In this document: positions 35,176 to 47,449 of the stretch, piece by piece | Position numbering within the stretch: position 1 is the first letter of the stretch | How the letters are laid out: the number at the start of each line of letters is the position of its first letter | Assembly (NCBI RefSeq): GCF_037975245.1 | Contig: NC_092569.1 | Location: 19,647,501 to 19,711,500 of the forward strand | Origin: Apostichopus japonicus | Lineage: Eukaryota > Echinodermata > Holothuroidea > Aspidochirotida > Stichopodidae | Reading direction: 5' to 3' | DNA length: 64,000 bases | The notes under the pieces: generated by a model | Databases searched by the model: none | Seen by the model: only the letters and a program-made list of their open reading frames with translations | What the model was told of the DNA's origin: nothing | Position numbers and translations under genes: made by a program

Positions 35176-36917
35176 GTTAGTACCTTCTAAATGCTAGCTA
35201 ATTACCTTTCATAACCACTGTATCCTATCCATTTCACCCCAGTGTCAATTAAGTTTACTGGTGCAATGTACCCTCCCAAAGCCTGATACTACCTCCTGCA
35301 AAAGCCCTCTCCCCTGCCATCCCACCGCTATATTAAATTTTTGCAGGCACAACCAGAAAATAAAACATAAATAGAGACATCTCCAAATTGACCAGTTATA
35401 ATGTAATAGTAGTTGAAACAACAAATACTAATTTATGGTATAGACAATATTAATAAAGAAAAGAATCAGAAATAGAAGACACACATTGCACGTTGAGTTA
35501 ATAATGAAGATTGAAGGTGAGCAAAACTACCTTGCAAATGGATTGTACTCGTAGCAAGCACTCGGTCCACACAGGATACTACAGATATGTATCGTTACAT
35601 TTTTAAGTTAGACATTAGGAAAATCTCTTTGCAACCTACGGGGATCTCCTTCTACTCTAACATCAGTATGCAATCTTTAAAGAATTTTTAAACAAAAACA
35701 TATTTCCTGTGACAAAAAAAGAAAGAAATAACATCATATTCAAGGTTTCATTGGTGGCATCAATGGACCTTGTTTGATTTTCAAAATAGGCCTACTGACT
35801 CCACTTGGCCAAACATTTGCTATTTGCTTTCTTTATTGGTGCAAGTAAATGGACAGTTGGTTAATACCACGCCACTTTCTACTTTGCTGATGACCAACTC
35901 GAAAAGATAATGTGGTTATTTCTAGACCACTAAGAAGGGCCTAAAGAAACTTCGGAATAGATAAAAGACTATTTTTTAGTCAAATCACATGTATGCTGAA
36001 CTGTCCTTCACATAAATATGGAGGATGTTTTTTACATCAAACCTATTTCTAGACAATGAAAGCTTTCAAGTTTGGATCAAGGGACCGATACTTTAGAGCT
36101 GGTCTTCTGTCTAAGATACAGAATCTTATCTGGTGAATCAGTACTGTGGAGTACAGCGCCGAAGATAAGGAGGGTGTGCTGTGTATCGAGCGGGGAGTTC
36201 CCCAGTAAAAGGTGATCGGAGCTTTTCCAGGAAAAATAGAATGTTGGCCCCTGTTTGTCTCCTTCCTCCCCCCCCCCAACTTCCCCCATGCCCATTCTGC
36301 ACTGTAGAATTAAAGGAAGGCATTTTGAGGTTCTCTCAGTGTTTGGTTATAATATGTTTCAGTTCTGACCATAATACCCATGTTTAGAACACCTTATTAT
36401 TCAAACACAAATATGTTGTCAAACTTAAAAATCCGATGACAAACAACTAAGTTCAACATGATGCTTGTCATGTGAATTACAGGCTATATAAAATTATTCA
36501 AAGATCTGGGAGGGCTTTATCTGTGTGATGCATGAATCATGAATGAACTTTATGTCTGTAGTTCTAAACAAACACAACTTTGGTTCAAGCTGCTTTCTCT
36601 ATGAATGGGAGGCACAAGCAGGTAAAACTTGAAATTATTTTGGAGCTCTTCAAACATCTGGGCATATTTCCAGGATCAGAAACATAAAATCCCGGGGACA
36701 TTTCCGATGACACCTCTAATCCGGGGACGGCAAAATGAAATCTGAGGACTGTCCCCGGAAACCGGGAACATGTGGTCAACTTGACCACAGATCCCAGAAT
36801 AGCTCATAGATCGAAGACTGTGACACGGCCATTGAAAATAGTTTGTAACAAACATGACCCAAGAATAATCATGGAATTGTTGTTGAATGAAACTCCTTTT
36901 CAAGAACCAGACTGTCT

Positions 36918-39900
36918 TCATGGTAGCTTCAGGCAGCTGACGTTAAAGCCATCTCCCTTGCGCTTGGCTGCCATGCCCAGGAGCTGTTGTTTCTTGTTTG
37001 CGCTCTTAGACGATTCCAGCTCGTACAGGGTGCAGAGGTTAAAGAGGATAGATTCGTCCAGGTACTTGTCAGGCTCGTCATTGACCAGGGATTCCAGCAA
37101 GTTCAACGCACTCTTGAGTTTACCCATGTACAGTAGACAGACTGATATGTTGTTGACAGCCTGTCACAGAAAAGATAAAAAAAAATATATAAAAACAGGA
37201 TTGAGAGGATTTTCAGTCGGTGGTCGAAGGGGCTCTCCAGTATTTTAGAAGAAGGGGCACTGTCCTATCCATCCTACTGTAGCAGAAGCTGAGAGGATTT
37301 ATGTGATTTATGTGACTTATGTGATTATTATATAAGTAGTCATTAATGAGTATCATCAATGTACCCTCACTCCCTTCCCCACATCCAACCATCCTCACAC
37401 CACTGAGCATCACCACTACACATCATGATTACAGTTATTGTCCTTGACAGATGTGATTGTCATTGATATATATCATCAATGCTCCCTCACTCCCTTCCCC
37501 ACATCCAACCATCCTCCGGTCCTCCCACACCACATTCAAAACAAATAATCCTTTCTCAATACAAGACATAACAGGCCTTTTTATTCTTTATTCAGCACTT
37601 TGCACATTTTTCATCTCTAGGGATGAAGTTTTGATGAGATTATTTCAAAAATAGCAGTATTTGAACACTTTGCAACACTGAACAATATTGACATTGTTGT
37701 AAAATAAGAATGATGCTTTTTTTCCATTCACACACAAAAAAGAAGAAGTTAGAAACACTAAAAATACATCCCACCTTAAATGACTAAATGTTTCTTACTT
37801 TCTTGTGGGGTAATCTCCATGATGATTTAAGAAAATAATAATTCCCAAACACTGAAAAAGCATTTTGAAAACTTGGAACCACAATCACTTGCAACCCAGG
37901 AAATTTACTTAAAGTGAAATAATATGTACTTCTTGATAATCCAAAAACTTGACCATTCTATGAAAAAAAGCAAAGGCCAAAAAAAAAAAAAACCCAAAAC
38001 AGAAGGAAATTGAGACTTACTGTGAAATTTCCAGGGTCTAGTTTAATAACCTCACTAAACTGAATGTGGGCATCTGTGTACATATTCTGTGCCATTCTTA
38101 AGAAGCCCCTGAGAGGATGAAGGAAGCAAAAGAAATACAAGACATGGTCAAGGTTATATCATGAAAGGGTGGTTAAACATCTGCTGACAAAGTACTGAAT
38201 TAGTTAAGGTAATATTATGATAATAATAACAATGATAATAATAACAATGATCATAATAACAATGATAATAATAACAATGATCATAATAATGATGATGATA
38301 ATAATAATAATAATGAAATCATAATAATATTAATTATAATAATAATAATATGTCAAAGGTCACTGAAGGAGCTGCCACCGTCTTGCCAGTTGAACTTAAA
38401 GGCTTTTAAATTGAGGCACAAATTAATTTGATACATTGCAGACCACATTAAAGAGAACTGCTATCAGTCTAACATACATATCTGTACCCATCATTTTTTA
38501 TGAGATATATGACTCATTAAATGTATGATACTCATCAACTAAAACATAAGACAGGTTACGACCTCAAATATTAAACATTTTTACAAAGCATATACAAATT
38601 TGGCAATGACAGATGATGTTGAATGTCATCTTAGGATCTTCTTCTGTGTATGTCAAGGTTTAAAAAAAGAGGCATGAACATGTTTTTGGTTTAGTTATTA
38701 GATTTTAGAACACAGTGGTTTAACATTAAGATTTTGGCCTGCACTGACGAGCTGACAACATGAAGTTAGCCGCAGATGGGGCATTCCAGAGATTTAGCAT
38801 ACTTTATCAGCAGAATATTATGAAATCCGGATCGGCTTTATAAACGTAAGTGACACTCCAATTTTTTTTCTGTTTTCTTTGAGTATGACATTTTCAAGGC
38901 TGATATTCTGCCTAAAGTCATCACATTAATCAATCATTCCAGATAATTAAACACAAAGAGCTGTATATATGTTTTGTAAATCCAGAATAAACAGAGAAAA
39001 ACAAGACCAGAAATCTGTGGTCGAGTTTGTTGGAAATATCAACTTCCACTGTTAAAGTTAACTAGTTAATTTCTATGTTTCAAACATACATACTACACTT
39101 GAGGAAAGATGTTGCATCATATGTTAAAGCTTCTTGATGTTATCATAAAACAAAAATCACCTTTGATCTCTAAAATACCATTCAAAATATCTCCTTAGGC
39201 GACCTTAAGCTTTATTTCTTTAGTTGTTTAAGATAAAAACCTTCATTTAACTCACTTGTTTATCAGAACTTGAATTTTAGCTGATTGGTCGTCTGCCTCC
39301 GACATTTTCTCGATGCCAGTGAAAGTCTCTTGAGCTGATTTTAAATCACCGAGCTGCAGACAACAGAAGAATTGAGCTTCAAATTTTAAATTCAAACATT
39401 GAACAGCTACATAATTAGCTATTAGTTGGGCTACCCCCTAACGATTAACTCAATTAACTATTTGGATTATTTAACCTTTTTGTTTTGAGAGAGAGAGATA
39501 AAGCTATATAATAATAATAATCATAAAAAAAAGGCTTATAAGCAAGTTAAACAAAAGTTTAACCTGGTCGAGATTCTGGCTGAAATCAGAACCACTGACA
39601 AATAAATAGTGTTTTATTGCCTCCTCAAAGTAGCAGCATTTTGAAGAGGAAAAAAAGACCAGCAACTGAAGGGTTTTGTTAATATTGGAATAGGAAATGG
39701 ATCAAAACTGGATGAGCATGTTACCATGGCAGCTGAACTAAACCATTGCAGGCCACTGCATAAATTAACTTCATCTTTTGACAGAAAAAATTTAAAAAAA
39801 CAAAGAAGAAGAAGAAAAAAGCAAGTGACTTTGTTAATATCACCGACAACAAGACAGGGTACCTCACCTGTAAATATATTCTTCCCACCAAAGATTCTAT

Positions 39901-42900
39901 TTGACACCAGTTGAGTGAGTCAGTCTTGCTAAGAGATTGAAATACTTTTATGGATTGGTAATAGTCCTGGTACAAGAAATAGGAGGAAGATGGTTTGATC
40001 AGGTTAGAATACTGATAAAGTTTGATATGCTTTGAGTTGTGAAAATGCACTGCAGAAGAATGGCACCCGATTGCCATAGGACATTACAGATTAAGATAAA
40101 GATACTGACAGAGTTTGATATGCTTCAGTTGTGAAAATGCACTGCGGAAGAATGCCGTCTGATTAACATAGGATATTACAGATTGAGATAAAGATACTGA
40201 CAGAGTTTGATATGCTTGAGTTGTGAAAATGCACTGCAGAAGAATGGCACCCGATTGACATAGGATATGACAGATTGAGATAAAATTGACCCAATCAGGG
40301 CTCATAAACAGCAATATTTGAAAAAAAAAAAAAAAAAAAAGAATTTTCGTCCCGGCCATCACACACAATTGGAAGCTGCATTATTCTTCCCTGACTCATG
40401 ATCATAACAGCAATATCATATAATTTTTGATTTATAATATTTTGCCCTCTGTAGGCCTGCAGTACGTAAAGACATAACTAATTATGAATATAAATATCTT
40501 CTCTAAACTGCTTAATCTATGCAAGATTTGTTTTGCCCTTCCTCCAGTTTATTTCAATTCCATGCATTTTTCAAACTATTAACAAATGTTACGAGATTGA
40601 TCACTTACTCTTAAATGAAATGAAAAGGTCAACAGAGATTTGAGGTACAGATACTGACAGAGTTAACAGCATTAACATCACAACTTGAAAATATTCTTAA
40701 AGTTCAAAATGGATTTAGTTTACAATTTTAACAGGGACAGAACTGAACCTACTATGGTCACAAAGATGCAATAATCATTATTATGCCACGTTGGTTCACA
40801 AAACAGAACATAAACTAAGAGGGAAGAACACAGTTAACAAATAAACAACCTCAAAGCTGTGCAACATGATAGAATATGGTCCGTATGGATTAGGTGGTAC
40901 AAAAAGATATAGTCAGAGAAAAAAAGCCAGGCTTTCTTACATTTATTTCAGGGTAAAAATATTTCCTAATAATTTCTTATTTTATATAAATGCATAAGAG
41001 GTGGACACAAACTAAAACAAAGCAAATCTAATGACACAAGAGACAGAAAAGTTCTGTGCTTAACGAACCTTCATAGCTAGGAGGCAGTTCCCGATAGAAT
41101 ACTGAACTCTGTTGACTCTGTTCTTCCACAAGATGAGAGAAGCTTAAAGAAAAGCGACCAAAACGGAATTAACATGTTAGTCTCCCTAGGGCAATGAATT
41201 GTGGGTAATAAAGCTTGTACCTTCAGTCAACTACTACAAATTTGGTAACAAAAACAACAAATAAGTCTTTTTCACTTTTCAAATGATTTACAGATCTGAT
41301 AATTATAATCATGGCAACTGCCTGGGAGACATTCAAGTTTGCTGCAAATTTAAGAAATAGGAAAAACCCCCCTCCCCAAAACATGCAATACTTTCCTGTT
41401 GTAATAAAAATCACTTCATAACAATCGCTAGTTTGTTGAATTGCTCTCAAAAATGCTTAATGTCAATGTAAATGACTGTGGTAACAGTATTTGTCACACA
41501 TGTGTGAACCTTTCTAGCATCCTATTTAAAAAAGCAGACTATTAAATACGCTGCCCAGACGTACCCGATTTATGGCTACAGTCCCAGAATTCATTTACCA
41601 TCCCTGGATTTCATGTACTGTCCCCAGATTGTTAAAAGCGTCCTCTGAACTATCCCCCCCAACAACATATTTACATTTTTTCTTTTTTGGCCAAGAAACT
41701 GGTAGAATGTAAGCAATGGTTTTTTACAAAGTTACTGAAGTAAACTTAAGGACATTCACACTCATGGATAAAGGCAACACAGATCACTAAATAATTCACA
41801 ATATGTAGTACTTCATATCCTTGCATATTTTGTGCATATTAATGATGAAAAATACAATTTATTTCTAATTTTCCTCTTTTGGCCATGGATTCTTCTTTTG
41901 GACAAAATACTTGATTCAGGAGGAGGTCATAAAAAAAACTTGGGTTATGTGGACAATCAATTATCAAGAGACATTTTGAGGACATCTCCATGTTTGGCAG
42001 TGTTACACTAAACACCACCAAACACTTTAGATGTCCTCCAGCTTTCGCCTCTCCCTTTATATGTAAACTGTAGATATTATCCTACATGATGTCAACATGA
42101 GGGGCCCATAATTTAATGTTTTGTCCCCAGATTCACTGAAAAGAGAAAGCAAGTCATTGTACAATGCAGGACATCATCTCTTGTATGTAAAGTCAACTTG
42201 GGTAAGTACTGAGTGATGTCTTAGTGAGATGCAACAAGGCATGTTATCACTGTCAGCATCTACCTTACTTCGCACAGAATCTCACAAGCCACTCATTCAA
42301 TTCTTTAACTTGTGCGGATTTTAGGAAATGTTTTCCGTGCCTCAAGGGTGATTCGAGACCTTTACAACGATAAGCCATCCATTCTGTGAAATCTGATCAG
42401 TAAATGGATGAAATCACAAAGTTCAAGGACAGAATTAACTAAAATGCAGTGCAAAACCACTGATATCATCATCACCCATTGTCCTTTAAATAGAAAATGA
42501 TTTTAAACTATTAGCATTGTGAAGTCACTGTATACCATCCCTACCTTCAGTAATCAGATTTTGTAGCCACGTTTCTTAAAAGCAGACAAATTTCTGTTTC
42601 AAACCTTTAATATATTCTTCGGAGACCCCTGATTTCTCTCCATATTCGTCCAAACCTTGAGATAAATTTGAGACAATCTGAAAGTGAAAAAAGAAACAGA
42701 AGTATAATATACTTTAAGGCTAAATAATCCTTAATGAAAACATCTTCAAAACATCTTAAACAACAAAAATGGTGACATCTTTCAAGTCAGTTCTAGGATC
42801 TTTGACTTATTTGTCACACTTCCTTACTTTGAGTTTCATAAAACACAATGTACAAGAAGAATTATAATATATGCCAATCCCATAGCTTAAATTATCATGA

Positions 42901-45900
42901 TAACTAATCAAGAACATTGCAAGCATAGGGCGTCAGGCAGGGGGGTAGGAGCCGGGGGGGGGGCACATGCCCCAACTTTTTTCCAAAATAGCAAATGTGC
43001 CCTTCTGGCAAATAAAATGTGTCCGGTTGATGAACTGTCTCTTGGATATCTTAAGCCTTTGTTAATTTTATTTTAATTATTTATTTATTCTTAGTCTGTA
43101 CATGATATTTTTAAAATGGCATCCCATATCTTTTTGCAGCACGGTTAACAATAAACAATCTCAATAAATAGTATTTATAACATACTAACACATCATATAT
43201 ATTTAAGTGATATGGCCGGTGTGAATCAGTTTATAGCATAACGAGTGGTGGTAGTGGAATGAGAAAGTGCCCCTCTGAAGCTGTGCCCCCCCCCCACTTT
43301 TTGGAAGCTTCTTACCCCCCTGGTGTCAGGGAGGCACACAGTGCTGTGAGTCATGAGCAACACCGTACGTGAGTATCAAAGCCAACTGTTACAGAGATTA
43401 TGAGAGATACCGATCACTAAATGAAACTTTACCTTCTGACAGGTAGCTAGCAAAGCATACAGACGGGTCATACTCTGTTGATGCTGGCTGACAAATTGTG
43501 GTATTTCAGCGACAAGGACTCGGAAACTGAACGGAACCATAGACCCTGCAGGGATAAAAGAGTTAATGGCACATGAAATTGTCAAGATTATTCACTTTCC
43601 ATTGTATTTTAAAGTCAGTAACTTGGCATGAAAAGTATTTGAGTAAAACATAAGCATGAGAAAAGAAAAATTTGTTGTGGCAATATGACAAATTGATTCC
43701 TTTGGAACCCTCCGTAAACAAGATATAAAGTTGAGGGGCCTACCACATTCCCTGGGGTAAGGAATGGTTGGAGTGAGGGTAGTATTAATGTGTACAGAAG
43801 TGGTGTCAAGGGGGCAGAATTCTACACTGAACAGAGAATAATGTATCTGGAATCACATGACAAGATACTACTCAAATCTGTTCCACAAAAGGCATCCTTT
43901 TTTCATTCTCCCTCCCTCATCATCCCCCATGATTAGACTCTGATACAAGAATGCTTTTTAAACTTTGAAAGCATATATGAAAGAGGGAGGTCTGCAAAGG
44001 GGGGGGGGGAAGGGGCAGTTTGTTGGGGAATGTATGAATGTATGTTTGTATGTGTGTTTGCGTGTATGTATGTATGTATGTGTGTATTTTAGATCCTCCT
44101 GTAAGCAGGAACTCGCAAAAGAAGCCATCATTGGCTTTCAAAGCCGCAAGCTGACGGAAGTCAGTCTCTTAGATTCATGTTTAACGAGCATGATTATGAA
44201 TTGTCAATTGTAAACAACTCTGTAACTGGACGACATACATTAATCTTGGAGTGACTCGAACTCGGGACCTTATGATTGAAAGGCACCGGCGTTAACCGCT
44301 GAGCTAACACTCCTATGAGTAGGATGGAGCATAGAAAAACTTACCCTTCCTGCCAGGGTAGAGGGCAGGGTAATACTGATAGTACAAGTCAGGTTTATCA
44401 AAGTCCCGGAAAGGTTGGCTCTCTAGTTCTGCAGTACTGAACTGTCTCAGCTTCACCAGCAATGCCAGTCTCGTGAACCAGATCTGCAAAGAATGGAAAG
44501 GGGAAGGTGAGGCAATATTGATTGACAAGTCTTTAAATGAATAATACCCTGAAAGTGTGGTGTGCTGGTAGAGCATCAGCTCTTACAATGCTAGGGGTCA
44601 CAGGCGGTCCAAACAACTTTAGGCATCATCTTACCAATCAGAATCAAATAGTATGTCTGTCACTGAAGGTATATTACAACTTGTTGATATCTGGAGGGTA
44701 AAAAATCCTCTTTCTAAAGTCTACATTTGGAGTTATGAAATTTCTCATTTTCAGTTGCAAAAGAACATTGCAGATCTCCCAGCAGCTCTTCAACGTAAAA
44801 AAGGTTTTTGTAAAGGTTGTAAATGAAGAAATAAAGGACTTTAAAGGTCCAAATTGAAGTTAATTTGTAACATACTTACCATCTATGCCCATTTGACATG
44901 ATCATCTTTGGCCCTTATTAAAACACCTGACTTACATTAACTGTTGTTTGTGAGTCTGTTTTGTATCACTGCATGAATCATGCCTGGCTGTCCACAAAAA
45001 CTGAATACCCAATGGTTAGCATGACTGAATAAAATATTTCTTCTCTAAACTAAGTCTTTAAAACATTTTTTTTAAACTTAAAACAAAAATAAAGGTTTTT
45101 AAAGGTTTTAAGCAGTATTTTGAAAAATTAAAAGCTGTTTTTGAAAATAAAGAGCTGTTTTTGAAATAAAGGTTTTTAAAGGTTTTAAAGATTTTCGCTG
45201 GGAGGTCTGAAATTGTGGCTATAAACCTTACATTAAAACTGCTGCTGGTTTCTTAGTTATGATTCTTTCAGCTTCTTAACAACTTGACGATTCTTTTGAC
45301 TTCAAGTTTTAACCTACCTGTATTGATTCAGCAGTGTTCTGAGAAGGCATACCAGATTGACCTTTGCCCTGACCTACAGAGGTCAGCAACAACCCTGTCA
45401 ACTGCACGGCTGAACGTAGGCAGCCATCATTCTAAAAGAAGACACAGGAGATAATCAGTATATATGAGACACCATAATCAGGATTGATTAATCAGGATTG
45501 ATTAATTGATTAATCACCATTGTCCTGTCATTTGCAACAGACTACGACTTCTCAATATTTGACAGGCTTTTGGGATGTTCAGTATTTCTCTGTTTTAGGA
45601 TATGCGAACTGACACAGTATCTGTATTGCAGTACGCATCACTTCATGTGACCATTTCATCGTTTCAAACACTCGAGCAAGAGGGATGGCAAGATATTAGC
45701 TTGCTATAAAATGCTGCAGTGTAACCAGGCCTTTATAATAACTAACACAGCTGACGTTAATGTACAGGTATGTACATTTTGATATGTTGGTGGGCCAGGG
45801 TGTTTCGAAAGAGGTCACCAGTGAGACATGTATTGGTAGATAAAAAATTAGTAAAGTAGTGATGCATTAAAAGAAAATTTAGTTACAAATAGCCTTGTAT

Positions 45901-47449
45901 ATAAAGTAAACTCTCATTATGTGTCTTGATTTTAGCAAAAAAACAAATATGCTAAATTTCAGAAGAGCGCCAATCCTCCCTTCAAGACATGAATGAGTCT
46001 ATGCACACTGTGAATTGGACTCCTCTAGTTTCTAATTGCTGGCTGAAGCCTTTCTACTGCATAGGCACATGGTAACTGAACCAGAACATGAAACACCAAT
46101 AGCAATCACTAACTTATAGAGTTCATAGCTCCTTGATGCTACAGTAGTTTTTTTATGAAACCAAATCATTTTCCATTCCTCAGAGTTGAATTGATCATGC
46201 ACTGGTGTGATAGAAGACTTGAAATCAGTTGAGGCTCTTACCAATAATCTTTTCAGTCCATCCAAATCCCTGGTGACCTGATCCAGAGTCAGTCTTTTTC
46301 TCTTGGTCACATCATCTTCAATATGGTACTTGTAGAGGAGCTCTTTCAGGGTGTCCACCTGGTCAGGGAAACAGTAAAGTAATGAAAGGCTTTAACTCCA
46401 GGTACTTAAATTAAGCCAGTAGATTAATATCTTTTGTTCTTTTAACACAAAAAAGTCTAACAACAAATCACCTACTTGGCTTAGTTTTGTTTACAGACTG
46501 GAAACTATTGATCTTGTCACCAGATTTCCCAAACACAACATGAAGTAAACATACATAGAAAAAGATATGAGGAGACGATGAACTTGGTACTGTAAGTAAA
46601 ATGTTCTTTATATCTTTTCCATGTAAAAAAAATTGATTCAGCCTTCTTTTTATAACATTAATTACGTCTCACCTGTGCTTCATCGAAGGAGATGCCTGGC
46701 ATAGTCAAATCAGGTCTACTGGCATAATCTGTCCCCTGCAAATTCACTCTTGACTGAAGTACATTTAGAGTAGATTCACTCGGCAACCACGCATCTTGCC
46801 TCCTGTCTGCTTCACTGTTACTTATGGCTGACAGAAATGGGTCTTCGTCATCCCAGGGAGTGTTCCCTTTGTGGAATGTCGTCACCGAGGGAAGCTTAGG
46901 GACATTCACTGGTCTTCTATCCGGCGTATCTTTTGCAAGTTCATCAACTATCTCTGGTAGAGGAGTGGACCCTTCCAGTAATTCTTCAGTGTTCAAATTG
47001 TTCTTGGCTGTTAGTTTTAGTTCACTGTTATCTATTTCTTGGTCTCCACGATCGCTTGGAGATGTTTTTTCTACAACGCTGTCTGAATCTAAATTGATTT
47101 CCTCTACCTCACTTTGCGTATCAATGATCACATTTGTAAGGTTCTCATCTGTGAATTGGTTCTGCATTTGGCTCTCTTTAGGATCTGTTGCTTTAGTGGG
47201 GTCCGAGGACTCTTTAACAAATTCCTCAGCATCCTTTTCTTCTGTGACCTCACCAGTAGAGTCCTGAACACCAGCAGAAGGTGGGTCAGCACCGATCAAA
47301 TCTATTGTCTCCGTTTGTTGTGATGGCTGGTCGAACAAACTGGTATCAAAAGGTTTAGGTTGAGACAAGTTGTTAAGCTGCCCACTTGAAGTATCAACTT
47401 CTGGAGGAGTGGAATCTATGCTAATGAGAGTTTCTTCTTGTTCTTCCAT
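36918..47449 (-). CDS. TRAPPC12: TRAPP complex subunit 12
   Basis: Coding exons in transcript order: 47449-46673, 46358-46242, 45431-45318, 44483-44345, 43545-43433, 42677-42605, 41142-41069, 39966-39868, 39353-39256, 38108-38021, 37160-36918; 644 aa in frame (human 735). An upstream acceptor at 47478 implies a non-coding first exon. The N-terminal ~210 residues are acidic and Ser/Thr/Glu-rich, probably disordered. Conserved landmarks are [67 protein letters not shown], then TPR-like repeats ([47 protein letters not shown]) and the terminal [15 protein letters not shown] and CLKLP. TRAPPC12 belongs to the TRAPPIII complex, which acts in ER-to-Golgi traffic and autophagy; the human protein also has a reported kinetochore role. 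The introns carry a hAT-like MITE, a SINE and minisatellites. Confidence 0.95.
38213..38351. repeat. AAT-rich microsatellite in a TRAPPC12 intron
   Basis: A run of AATAATAACAATGATAAT-type units passes into pure (AAT)n and (GAT)n tracts. It is a compound trinucleotide microsatellite. Confidence 0.9.
40010..40290. repeat. 92-bp tandem repeat, three copies, TRAPPC12 intron
   Basis: The phrase TTTGATATGCTT starts at 40021, 40114 and 40206, followed each time by AGTTGTGAAAATGCACTGC and a GAAGAATG segment. The period is 92-93 bp. A 20-A run follows at about 40321. Confidence 0.9.
42938..43322. mobile_element. hAT-like MITE with CAGGGGGGTA ends
   Basis: A 385-bp insertion in a TRAPPC12 intron is flanked by GCGTCAGG (42930-42937) and GTGTCAGG (43323-43330), an 8-bp duplication with one mismatch. 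The left end reads CAGGGGGGTAGGAGC; the right end read inward is CAGGGGGGTAAGAAGC. Inside each end lies a G-run followed by GCACA. CAG-type termini plus an 8-bp duplication place it with hAT-derived MITEs. No coding capacity. Confidence 0.75.
44028..44313 (-). mobile_element. Full-length tRNA-derived SINE with CATA tail
   Basis: The minus strand starts at 44313 with a 66-nt tRNA-like head (44313-44248) beginning GGAGTGTTAGCTCAGCGG. It has an A-box-like TTAGCTCAGCGG and a B-box-like GAGTTCGAGTC, and closing ends GGAGTG/CACTCC. A body of about 150 bp follows, with a hairpin-like CTGACTTCCGTCAG and GCGAGTTCCTGCTTACAGG. It ends in a (CATA)n-type tail at 44028-44090. The tRNA head is an internal RNA polymerase III promoter. 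A second copy lies at 60.6-60.8 kb. It occupies a TRAPPC12 intron ending about 30 bp from exon 4. Confidence 0.85.
44771..45209. mobile_element. Possible small TIR element
   Basis: Inverted ends CAGATCTCCCAGC (44771-44783) and, read inward from the right, CAGACCTCCCAGC (45209-45197) enclose 439 bp. Repeated AAAGGTTTTTAAAGG words fill the right third. The CAG start suggests hAT, but the flanking octamers (GAACATTG, AAATTGTG) match poorly, so it is either old or spurious. Confidence 0.4.

Larger units (their letters stand above)
30239..36917. other. Intergenic between convergent PEX13 and TRAPPC12
   Basis: No gene is recognised. The region contains G/C runs (near 32405, 32936, 33155, 33680, 34230, 34700, 36270), an AGCGCTCTACAAAAGATC-type stretch near 30860 that resembles a LINE 3' UTR, and two isolated open segments with splice-like borders, listed separately. 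Frames at 30524-30718, 32674-32868 and 36049-36387 look like chance. Confidence 0.5.

Noticed and set aside
44248-44313. A functional tRNA gene on the minus strand
   Set aside because: The 66-nt tRNA-like sequence has weak stem pairing and is fused to a repeated body with a CATA tail, and a second copy exists; it is a SINE head.
46824-47323. Plus-strand frames opposite TRAPPC12 exon 1
   Set aside because: They are antisense shadows of the Ser/Glu-rich coding exon; the minus-strand frame carries the conserved motifs.
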